A stretch of DNA of 64,000 nucleotides from Limnephilus marmoratus (taxonomy: Eukaryota; Arthropoda; Insecta; Trichoptera; Limnephilidae), in contig OU862917.1 of the NCBI GenBank assembly GCA_917880885.1, positions 52,064,727 to 52,128,726 of the forward strand, given 5' to 3'. The notes beneath the pieces were generated by a model. That model had not been told where the DNA came from. It ran no database searches and worked only from the letters and a program-made list of their open reading frames with translations. A program made the translations under genes and the position numbers. Below are positions 22,681 through 31,725 of this stretch, one piece after another; positions within the stretch are counted from its first letter, which is position 1; each line of letters begins with the position of its first letter.

Positions 22681-23140
22681 GCAGTTTCTTGTAATAATAC
22701 TTAGTATTAAATTTACGCTTGTTCGTAATAGGAAAATCAAAACCTTTCAATTGTACAGGACCTTCCTGAACTAATAAACTAATGGAATTTTGAGATAACT
22801 TTGGCCAGCATCCGGGATCTTTCAATTCAAGCTCTGAAAACAGAATTAAATTTAAACTGCTATCAGTAACGTTATTTTTATCTTCTAATAATTCGACCGG
22901 AGGAATTTGTGCGATAGATATCTGTTTAGATGTGCTCGGGACCATTGTAACGTCATTGCGTGGGACATCATTTTTTATCGGTGCTGGAGAAATTGGAATT
23001 AAAAAATTCCCAATGGAAACGAGTTTTTTTATGTCATTATGCTCTTTAATTCTAAGTTTTAGATTCTGCGAGCCTGAAAGTTTTTTTTTAATTATTGTTC
23101 TATTCATTGTAATCCACAATCCACAACCTCTAACAACCAA
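22681..23140 (-). pseudogene. hAT transposase N-terminal fragment (ZMYM1/TTF-type)
   Basis: The minus-strand frame includes DPGCWPKLSQNSISLLVQEG and RKFNTKYYYKKLPN. This matches the N-terminal TTF-type zinc-finger region of hAT transposases and ZMYM1-like proteins, where a conserved NGE...WL.YS motif normally comes next. That motif is found on the far side of the nested element (minus strand, 20795 down to about 20755: GEELHRSWLIYS). The frame continues there until a stop near 20715. The open frame seen past 22680 (to 22613) is piggyBac-like DNA read through by chance. Confidence 0.6.
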
Positions 23141-23984
23141 TAGAAATGTAGTTATAAATTAAAAAATCTAATAATATAACCTCAAACTTGTACCTTGCAT
23201 TTCCATTTCCCCTGTGTACTGTGTTGAGCGAACAAACACGAACGTATCTATGGTATCAACGGCTTACAAAAGACGCTTACACTGATTATTACTGACTGTA
23301 AAACAACAAATCTAATAGAAATTAATTATAGGTACATTTAAGGAACTTCAACTGTCAAAACAATGATGAAACTGTTAACAAGTTGCAACCTTGCAAACCG
23401 TGCGATGTTTATGCTAATGGAATTTTGAATTTACTGAAGATTTCATAAGAAAATGGTCTTTAACCACATTCTCCTAGAGACTTAAATCGTACAAAAGCAC
23501 TTTGAAAGGCGCCGTCGGTTTGTTTGTTCACTTGAATAAAAGTACGGTGCTGTGATTGGTTAATGAATTTGGATCGCACTCATTCGTCGTAAAAGACAGT
23601 AAAAGATATATGGAAAAATAGATCTTACGTTTAAACTAAATATATGGAATTTGTAAAAAAATTCTGTAACTGACTATAAATTCGTAAATCGTTGAATTTC
23701 GTTGAATTAAAACCAGATGCGTGCGCAGTCTGTATCTTTGGAAAGTGTTGCTAGAGCGTAATAATTATTTCGTACTATGGGTAATTTTTAAACGATTCAG
23801 GGAATATTATAACAAATTTTTAATACAATACAGGTATTACAGGTTTTTTGCACGTTTTTGAACGTATGGCAGATCCGGCGCTGTTTATACCTACATACTT
23901 TGATACACTGTGATTTTAAATTAACTACATTATGTAAAGTATCTTTTTCAAGGTAGAATAATTATTGATTAGCAAATAGGCTTA

Positions 23985-24146
23985 GGGGGCGTACATTAAT
24001 TACATGAGCAGTTTTCCTTCTAATCTAGACCCCCCCCCCCCCTTGGTGAGATAAATTTGGGCCACTTCGTATATTCTTTTCAATATAACGTGAAATTTTG
24101 CTGGACCCCCCCCCCTTTTGAGCTCACGAAATTAATGTACGCCCCC
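23985..24146. mobile_element. PIF/Harbinger-like MITE, copy 1
   Basis: Left end GGGGGCGTACATTAATTAC and right end ATTAATGTACGCCCCC are inverted repeats. TTA flanks both sides (23982-23984 and 24147-24149), matching the 3-bp duplications of PIF/Harbinger elements. It contains two C runs. A related copy is at 26740-26897. Confidence 0.6.
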
Positions 24147-24894
24147 TTATGGATAATAATAATTTTATTTTTTCGTGTAAATATCTTGTATAAACATTTT
24201 TTATTTACGAAATATTTCTGCTAAGGTAAATATATAATTTTTTTTAAATAAATGCTTTGACTTTTTAATACCTAAAAAACTTTTCCTCTTTGTGCAGGAG
24301 TGTTGGGAGAATAAACATATTAACATTTGCTGGTATCAGAGTATTGGCGTAAGTAGGTCTGGTTAAAGCGTCGATGACACACGGCGAGTTTACAAGCTAC
24401 TATCTACTAAGTTTAAAAGCAGGTAAATCGGCAAGTGAGATTGTCATGATGACACACAAAACTGTCCACTGGCTCAGAAGCTTAGGATACTGAGGTTGCT
24501 GCTAGCGCCAGTAACAAGAATAACGACGCCTGCGTGAACTAATTCTTCAGATGTTTGACTGTCGAAATCAGCTGTTTATCGGAAGCCATGTTGGAAACAT
24601 AAATAAAACAATCACGAGCAAGCGGAGCAAGCGTGTAGGTGAGTAAAGTTGACGACCTTTCAACTTTTTTTCGTAGATTGCCAACAATCTGCTAGTCACT
24701 AGCAAGTAACACGATGACACTGGGCTAGTTTACGAACAGATAGTGAATTTCCCAGCTTGAAATTTTTATACGATTCAATTCATTCATTGTAAAGTTTTTA
24801 AAAAAATTGACAGGCGATTTCGATGAGCACAAGTACCTGACAGGTGAATCGAAAGGTGTGTTTTGATGCCAGTTTTATTGAATTAGTTTTTTTT

Positions 24895-25790
24895 TTTTTT
24901 ACATTAGCTCCACACAGGAGGCATCGAGGAAAATAATTCCTCTCAGGGCCTATGTCAGCTTTGGGGATGCTGTGTGGAGGGTTTTTTTAGGAAAGGAAGG
25001 AGAGGAAGTTTTGGGAAGGAAATGGATATGAAGGGTGGGTAGGAATTTGGGGGTCAGTGTCCAGGAGTGACGAATGTAAGAATCCATCCCTCCCAAGGGC
25101 GTAGCGAGGTACAGGCAGGGGGGGGTAGCTGCCCCCCCCTAGAAGTACTCAAGCATATTGGAACCTATTGCCAATGCTTTACAATCGGAAACTATCAATA
25201 TGTACGCATGTATGTGTCATATTAATGGTTTAATTTCTGTGATCATCGAAGCAATGTAGACATAGAGAGTCAAAATATTTTAGATATTTCAATTAGAACT
25301 GCAGCTGCCTTTGGAACTGATATACAAGTCCCACGCATTGCATCTTGCCAACAACATCAGTCCAATTCCCTTGGTGAGACTCCATGCGATTTTTGGAAGC
25401 GATCGATAATCATTCCTTATTTAGATTCCCTAATATCTGCATTGGAGCAGCGTTTTGGTGACCAAAATTTGCCTGCTTTCGGATTAATGTCGCGCTACAT
25501 CCCTGTGCAGTGCATTGTTGAATACGAATACCCGAGGGAGTACGGCTGGAGAAGTCAAAGGTAGGTAGTCCTCCACATTCTCTCCTGATCCGGCCTGCCA
25601 TTCAGCTGGTGGGCCGACGGATCTGCTGCCAAGACCCGGACAATCCTCACCCCATGAACCAGGGCACCCCTGCTAAGTCGCCAAATGTAGCGAACCACTT
25701 GGGGTGATCTATGGCAGAGGTGTTGTTTATCCAATAAATGGGGCCTGTACCGCCCGGGGCGGAGGTACCCATATCCGCCTCCCAAATTTT
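24895..25790 (-). mobile_element. LINE 3' end (minus strand), split by a hAT fragment
   Basis: The blocks of the 4330-4712 repeat appear in reverse: the 'ctgtgtggagg' part at 24905-24985 and the CACTTGGGGTGA part at 25680-25730. Between them, about 25085-25560, sits unrelated DNA that begins with GGGCGTAGCGAGG and includes the transposase fragment at 25260-25500. Confidence 0.45.
25260..25500 (+). pseudogene. hAT transposase fragment (ZMYM1-like)
   Basis: The plus frame encodes VPRIASCQQHQSN, then TPCDFWKRSIIIPYLDSLIS and ALEQRFGDQNLPAF. The pattern of QxHR-like, then WKRSIxIPxLD, then ALExRF is characteristic of the middle of hAT transposases of the ZMYM1 type. It is short, without start or ends, and lies inside an older LINE 3' end. 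Confidence 0.55.
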
Positions 25791-26365
25791 TAATATAATG
25801 GCAATCTTAAATATTTTTTATTCACCTGGTAAGGAAATAATGTATCACAATATTATTTGTTCTTGATTCGTACAAGTAGAAGTACAAATACATTCATTTT
25901 AACGTTGAAATTGTAATTTTGTGAAAGTCTGATTTTCAAAGCCATAGTGCCTACTGTATTTGTTTACAGGAAAGTCTCACACAATTTTTTGAAGTGAAAA
26001 CTTCTTTAGCACCTAGCACCGTTGTGATTTGAAACTCGATGAAACGAAAAATAGCGACACTAAAAAGAGACAACCACACACAGCTATAAATTTAGCAAAC
26101 TCAACATTTTTCCTTGATTCTATATTTCAAAATTAGTTTGTAAATATGAGGTTCTCAGTACCGATTTCCCCAAAAAATATTTTCGTGATAATGGAGGTGA
26201 GGGGTGGCTAGAGATAGAGAAGAATTCCCCCAATATTTTCGTATCCTAAAGGCCGAGGGTGGCCAGAGAATTTAGGAAAAAAAACCCCTGGAATATTTAA
26301 ATTTTTCGAATTTTTCCCACACTATTTCAAAAATTCCCTAGAATATTAGAAATTTCCCCAGAATT

Positions 26366-27340
26366 TTGACCTTGTTGTTATTTCTGTTTGACAAACTCCA
26401 ACGGACCGGTTCTGTTCAAACTCCAACGGACTGGAGGGCTTTGAAGCAAAGAATGGTCGGTTATCTCAAAAGTTTTTTCTCTTGGGGTAAAAATAATCTC
26501 GTTGAATTTAATGTTTCAAAGACCCAATCATGTCTGATTCAAAGGGATCGAAATGAAAATCTAGTCTCCTTCAACGGAAGTAATCTTTCGAATAGGCCCT
26601 CCATTGATATGCTTGGTGTAACTCTAAGTGACCAGCTCAGTTGCGGGGGCTCCATCGAAGCCAGAGTTAAATCAGCCTCCCAAAAACTGGGTGTACTGTA
26701 CACGGTTCGCAGGTACTTTAAAAGTACACAACTGGTAAAGGGGCATACATTATTACGTGAGCAGTTTTTCTTCCAACTAGACCCCTCCCCCCCCTTCACC
26801 CTTGGTGAGATGAATTTGAGCCACTTCGTATTTTCTTTTAAAGTAACGTAGGATTTTACTGGACCCCCCTGAGCTCACATAATTAATGTACGCCCCCCAA
26901 CCTTTACAGATCGCAAGTACGCTCCACGGTTAAATTTGGCAGCCACCTCTGGTCTGGAGCTCCACAATACCTGAAAAAACCCACGACTCTGCATAGAAAC
27001 GGGCTGTCCGTTTGATAGATTCTCCCATCTGAACAAACGGATTACAATCTTTAGAGCACAGGCGTCAGGTGGGAATGCTCACCTTATTTTACCGGTATTT
27101 CAATGGAAGATGCTCCGAGGAACCAGCATCGTTGATACCATTGGCACCGGTGCATAGTCGGGAAACACGCTAAATGCATGGCCAACATACGTACACGGTT
27201 GACATTTGTCACATGAGAACGGGGTCGCTTCTTCTTCTTGAGTTCAACAACTCTCCTGTGGAACGATTTGCCGGCCTCTGTGTTTCCTCCTTCCTACAAC
27301 ATGTGTCTCTTCAATGGTTTATTCCTTCCTCTCCTCGAAA
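26366..27340 (+). pseudogene. Non-LTR retrotransposon reverse transcriptase, C-terminal part, interrupted
   Basis: The first part (to about 26738) encodes NLVEFNVSKTQSCLIQ, IDMLGVTLSDQLS and SASQKLGVLYTVRRYF, the region after the YxDD motif in insect LINE RTs. A PIF-like MITE follows. The frame then resumes near 26903 with LYRSQVRSTVKFGSHLWSGA. Near 27285 a last piece reads LLWNDLPASVFPPSYN. Frameshifts separate the pieces. The non-coding 3' block at 27343-27425 follows directly, so this links the protein to the repeat family at 4330, 24895 and 48165. No catalytic motif is left. Confidence 0.65.
26740..26897. mobile_element. PIF/Harbinger-like MITE, copy 2, inside LINE RT
   Basis: Left end AGGGGCATACATTATTACGT and right end AATTAATGTACGCCCC. 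It is homologous throughout to 23985-24146. The LINE reading frame can be followed on both sides, so the insertion came after the LINE. Confidence 0.6.
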
Positions 27341-27342
27341 AG

Positions 27343-27425
27343 ACCCTCCACACAGCATCTCAGATGACATAGGCCTTGAGGGAAAGTATTTTCCTCAGGG
27401 CCTCCTGTGTGGAGCTAATGTAATA
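27343..27425 (+). repeat. LINE 3' UTR end block
   Basis: CTCCACACAGCATCTCAGAT and a 'ctcagggcctcctgtgtgga' word, the same as at 4625-4700. Confidence 0.5.
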
Positions 27426-27729
27426 AATTAAATAATGTAAAAACAAAACAACAAAAAAATCAGAATTTCCCTAGAGTTTTGTCTTATTCCCGTTTCCCTA
27501 AAAAAGTTTTCATCACATCATTGGACCAGTGGACCATGGTTTGGCAGATTTGATTTCATAGCCAATTAAAAAAACACAGATGGACAGAGATGGTACAGAG
27601 TGAAAAATGCGTATATGATTCAGTTTCGGTAAAATTATTTACTATACCGAGATTGATATTGTGGGCTCTATGTTGGTAGGTGCTCAGCCCCCTACCTATT
27701 GGTCAGCTGCTGCTCCAGGTAAAGGCGGA

Positions 27730-27895
27730 AACACACTTGTATGGTGTGGTGTGTCGTGGCGCGCCAGAAGCACATCGGTTTCATACATTTATTATGGTTA
27801 GAGACATATTTGTAGGTTGCGGCGTGTCGACAAGCGACGACGATGATTGGTTAATTTGTAGTCACGATACACCACACCACACAAGTGTGTTTTAT
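27730..27895. mobile_element. Foldback MITE, GTGTGGTGTGGTGT ends
   Basis: Left GGAAACACACTTGTATGG and 'tgtggtgtgtcgtg' pair with right 'cacgatacaccacacca' and CACAAGTGTGTTTTATGC. About 165 bp, no ORF. Confidence 0.55.
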
Positions 27896-27902
27896 GCTTA
27901 AT

Positions 27903-28252
27903 TCAAATATTGGAATATTTACAGGTAGAATACGTTTTGTTTGACTAGCTTGGTTTGGTGAAAAAGAAGCTAAATCACAGTTCCTACATTATAATAAAAA
28001 TTCGTACCGATTATAAAGACTGTGTTATTTTTATTATATTTACAAACTTCCAGATTATCACGTCGGGGTCACCGATGTGGAAATTTGTAAATATAATATT
28101 TGTTCTGCAGAGTTTATAATCGTATTTTTATTATAATGTAGGAACTGTGACCAGCTGACCTTCTTTTTCACCAAACTTCAAGCTAGTCAAGTAAAACATA
28201 TTCTTATCATAAAAAAACAAAAGAACCTGTAAATATTCCAATATTTGAATAA
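27903..28252. mobile_element. Foldback element of about 350 bp
   Basis: Left end TTCAAATATTGGAATATTTA is matched by TAAATATTCCAATATTTGAA at the right end. Inner blocks (ACAGTTCCTACATTATAATA, and ATTATAATGTAGGAACTGTG on the other side) also pair. It starts directly after the element at 27730-27895. Confidence 0.65.
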
Positions 28253-28330
28253 TGGGCCGTTTTCGCACGATTTTGGCCGCTAGGTTCGCTAATGTTCTAG
28301 CGGTCCAACTATTTTATTTAACTGTCAGAT

Positions 28331-29345
28331 TAGAGGCGGGCAAAGCGTCTCAGTTGAGCGAGCCGGTTCACTGGGTCTCGTTCAATGAAAAGATCCGGGT
28401 CAGTGAACCGGCTCGAATGAACGACTGAATTGGTCCATCTCCCCCGTCCCCTCCCTCGGCCCTCCACACTTTATTTTTAACCGCAATATTTTGGGGTTCC
28501 CTTTTTAATCGGATTCTTGTATCCCTGAATGAAAAAATGAAATCCTTTGTATTTAGTTGAGTTTTGATCTTTGGTGTGAAACCAACACCAACTTTACTTT
28601 TTTAACGATTTTTAGAAAGCATGAATTATTGAAAATAAACAATGAATGATTTACTGAAAATAAACAATGAGCATAATAATAATATAACTTATCCTGTTAT
28701 AATAAACAAAATAATGTGGCCGGAGCGTCGACGTCACGACTGACGTATTATGCACGCATACCCGCTTGAATTCCGATATTATTATTATATTCATTGTATT
28801 TCGGTAATAACATGCACGGCGCACCAGCAAAGGATAATGTGGCCGGAGCGCTGACGTCACGACTGACGTTTTATGCACGCAAACACGCTTGAATTCCGAT
28901 ATTATTATTATATTCATTGTATTTCGGTAATACATGCACGGCGCACGCACACTGACCAGCAAAGGTACGCCACCGCGTAGAAAAGTGTCATAGTGAACTG
29001 AACTGTAAACCGTTACCTTACTTTCATATTTTACCTTTCTGCGTCGCTGACTAGAGTGGCTATGAACGAACGAACGAACGAGCAATCCGCATCAGTACAT
29101 CTAGTGACCCGCGAGCCGTGAGATCCGTTGAACGATACACTGCTCTCGGCTCCCACGGGTCAGTCGGGTCTTCGGATCTCACGGGTCAGTCGGCTCACCG
29201 GATCTGGCGGGTCAGTTGGCTCACCGGCTCACTCGTTCGCGAAGATCCGCGAACCGTGAAGATCGTTCTTTGGGAACCGGATCTTACGGATCAGTATGAA
29301 AATCCGGTTCACTGAGCCGACTCGTTCGCGAACGACTCACTTCTA
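28331..29345. mobile_element. Non-autonomous DNA transposon with 8-bp target duplication
   Basis: An exact 8-bp direct repeat TGTCAGAT is at 28323-28330 and 29346-29353. The inner ends start TAGAGGCGGGCAAAGCG and (reverse complement of the right end) TAGAAGTGAGTCGTTCG, weakly matching TIRs. Subterminal GTTCGCGAACGA and CCGGTTCACTG words repeat on both sides. The middle has a two-unit tandem of about 123 bp (28715-28837 and 28838-28965). No transposase. Most like hAT MITEs. Confidence 0.6.
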
Positions 29346-29408
29346 TGTCAGATCCCATACATTTTTTAGGCCGTTTGACGCAATTTAGTGTTTTTAAATA
29401 TTATAATA

Positions 29409-29603
29409 ATGCCGTCAACCTGTTGTAGTGTTCCAATGTGTAGAAATAGGGGTGGACACGAGTTTCCCAAAGATTGAAAGACTTGAAAGCGAAATGGATT
29501 CATTAAATTAGGCGTTCCAAATGGGTACCGACTCCTGATTCTGTTGTCTGTAAAGCTCATTTCAGGGACCCAGATTATGTATTCAATAATAATAACTTTA
29601 ACA
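29409..29603 (+). pseudogene. THAP-domain exon, broken by frameshift and stops
   Basis: ATG 29409 starts MPSTCCSVPMCRNRGGHEFP. This carries the first two zinc-binding Cys of a THAP domain and its usual RGGHxFP turn. Stops follow in that frame. The rest of the domain continues in another frame: KWIH, a stop, IRRSKWVPTPDSVVCKAHF, then DPDY. There the invariant Trp, Pro and the C-x2-H pair are in the right order. A GTAAGT donor starts at 29604. THAP domains bind DNA and occur in host regulators and in P-element-type transposases. With a frameshift and an in-frame stop it cannot make the domain as it stands, unless the assembly is wrong. Confidence 0.65.
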
Positions 29604-30109
29604 GTAAGTACATGACTCATTCAATTAATATCTTACTATAATTGAATCCCCAATATAATATAGATAGTACTTGTATAGTTTAATGAACACGTAAAGAAAC
29701 ATTTGACATAGAATGCACAAAATTTTATACACAATATTTTGCCTTCCTTCGCAGTTGACATTATTTGACAAACGTACTTAAATATAAGTGTAGTCAACCA
29801 AAACTAACATAATAATTACGGTAGACATAATACCTTATTTCATATTAAACATTTTCAATTAAGTATTGCAATAATTTTATTACACGGTTATCAAACTGTC
29901 TGGCATGAGATTTCTGGGCGGGTGATTCTTCATTGTTGGCAGTCTTATTTGCTTTGCATTTCTCGTCCCGTGTCTGTATACTTGTGATTGTAATTTAATT
30001 TTCAGTGTTTTAGGAAAAAATTCAAATTATTATTATTTCAACGTAGACCGCTTCGTATTTTATATCATGTAAGTTTAGTATGGAAGTTTGAGCCTAATTT
30101 TATTTTCAG

Positions 30110-30378
30110 ATGTACTGTACAGGCAAAAGCTACTGAAAGGTGTAGTTCCTTCAATATTTCCCTGGATAAAAGTAGAAGTAGGCAATTTAGAATTAAGAAA
30201 CAGACAGGGAAGGTGTCTGATACGTGAAAAAATATATATGAATTCTACAAAACCAAAACCACAAGATGAAGCGGTGTTACCTGTAAATCTAGAAGACGTG
30301 GCAGTGGAAGTCATATTGCCTTCTGATACTCCGTGTGACAGACCGACTCTAGATACAGACACTCAGATAGATAGATAA
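30110..30378 (+). pseudogene. Second exon of the THAP-domain gene
   Basis: Acceptor TTATTTTCAG ends at 30109. The phase (2 bases to complete a codon) fits the single base left by the exon ending at 29603. The start VLYRQKLLKGVVPSIFPW is the classic end of a THAP domain (LKxxAVPSIFPW). A polar tail follows with no known domain, ending in TAG-TAA near 30376. This exon alone is open, so the damage is only in the first exon. Confidence 0.6.
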
Positions 30379-30430
30379 TAAAAGGAAAAGTTAACTGTTT
30401 ATATTAAAATAAACTTTTGTTCCACCGCAG

Positions 30431-30559
30431 GGGAAGCTTATGGCGCAGACTACGCAAGTCGAAGAATACCATCATCACTTCCATGGTTGCCTGGATGGAG
30501 ATGGAGTCCCCCCTGAGATGCCCTTCTGGAAATGGGAGCCTGTCAAATATCCCCCATGA
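30431..30559 (+). CDS. Unrecognised 3'-terminal coding exon
   Basis: Acceptor TTCCACCGCAG ends at 30430. An open GC-rich frame of 42 codons follows: GKLMAQTTQVEEYHHHFHGC, then LDGDGVPPEMPFWKWEP and VKYPP, ending in TGA at 30557-30559. An AATAAA follows at 30710. The composition, acceptor and poly(A) signal look like a genuine terminal exon. I cannot name the family. It may belong to the THAP gene (if that gene has a donor before its stop) or to another gene whose upstream exons I did not find. Confidence 0.45.
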   Translation, partial: GKLMAQTTQVEEYHHHFHGCLDGDGVPPEMPFWKWEPVKYPP

Positions 30560-30709
30560 ACGGATATTTGCATATTTTTTTGGATTTATTATTATATACT
30601 ATATTTTTCATTTATTTTCTGTTCCATTCTATGTATGAATGCATTGTTATTTTGTCAATGTTTGAACTATTTCAAAATATGGAATGTATTACTTTGCACA
30701 ACATTCTGA

Positions 30710-30715
30710 AATAAA
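30710..30715 (+). terminator. Poly(A) signal AATAAA after the terminal exon at 30431
   Basis: AATAAA about 150 bases past the TGA at 30557. Confidence 0.5.
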
Positions 30716-30734
30716 CGATCATTATTATGATACG

Positions 30735-30950
30735 TTTTAAGATTTTCACGGCCAAAAGTATTTTCGTTATTTGTTTTTGGGGTGTTATGCCGTGTTGCGC
30801 TACCTCCTTCTTTAGCCAACGTTTCGGACAGCGTTGCAGTGTCTATCATCAGGGCAGATCTACCGGATCACTGCAACATTGCAACGCTGTCCGGAACGTT
30901 GGCTAAAGGAGGTAGCGCAACACGGCGTAACACCCCAAAAACTAATATCG
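30735..30950. mobile_element. Foldback element with hammerhead-like motif, copy 2
   Basis: Same family as 11080-11310: GGCCAAAAGTATTTTCG, GGGGTGTTATGCCGTGTTGC and AGCCAACGTTTCGGACAGCG in the left arm, with the complement in the right arm. On the minus strand 30852-30820 reads CTGATGATAGACAC ... TGTCC GAAACG. Confidence 0.6.
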
Positions 30951-31389
30951 AAAAGATCATTATTATATTTGTTTTATTAAAATAAAGAGTGAGTTGCTGC
31001 AGTTTAGACATGGTTTTCTGCAGCCTTGCATGACAGCTACTGCCATGGTTAAAAAATATTGTTGTTTAATTGTACTAAATAACACAAAATAATTTAACAA
31101 ATATATAAATAAATAAAAAAAAGTTTCTTTTATTTCTCGAGGTATGAAAAGAACAAGACTACAGACATAATATAAATGTGTCGTAAAACATTTACAAACA
31201 TTATACACATAGAAGAACACATCAGTACAACAAATAATTAACATTATACATAAATTATTTATTGTTTTGGTATTTTTTTTTTTTTTTACATTCTTATATT
31301 ATATAGTTATGATAGCATCGGTCAACGCGTGAGCAACTTTGTGAACAGTCAACCTGTTAAAATAAAGAAAATAAGATTAGCAAATAGTG

Positions 31390-31401
31390 TAGAATAAATA
31401 A
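31390..31401 (+). repeat. Target site duplication, left copy
   Basis: TAGAATAAATAA, directly at the left end of the Penelope-like composite; identical to 40000-40011. Confidence 0.65.
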
Positions 31402-31725
31402 TTTTTAGAAATTTAATTAAAATTAAATTTGATAATGTTATTATCGAGTTCTGCAAGTTTTTTGGTTAGTGTTTTAGTTACAGCTGTTTCGACTTGTAAG
31501 GTCATTATCAAACTGTGGTGAAGCCACATACGGACGACTTATTTATAAGATTTTAAATGTCAATTTTTAAAGGTGTCTGAGTTGATTTATTACCGGTTAA
31601 ACCAATTTGTAGAGACACTAATTGAGACAGTGCTAATGTGGGATTCGGAATATTTCCCTTTGGTTTGCCTTGCACTAAGTGTAAGGGTTTTCTTAATTGA
31701 TTTAGAATGACGTTATTGCTATGAC

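Larger units (their letters stand above)
20576..23883 (-). mobile_element. hAT-type DNA transposon, decayed, with nested insertion
   Basis: Ends CAGGGCCGGATCTACG and (reverse complement of the right end) CAGCGCCGGATCTGCC form short imperfect TIRs. An exact 8-bp direct repeat TTTATACC flanks them at 20568-20575 and 23884-23891, the duplication size of hAT elements. A minus-strand transposase N-terminal fragment lies inside, interrupted by the element at 20800-22676. The rest of the transposase is missing, so this copy is non-autonomous. Confidence 0.75.
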
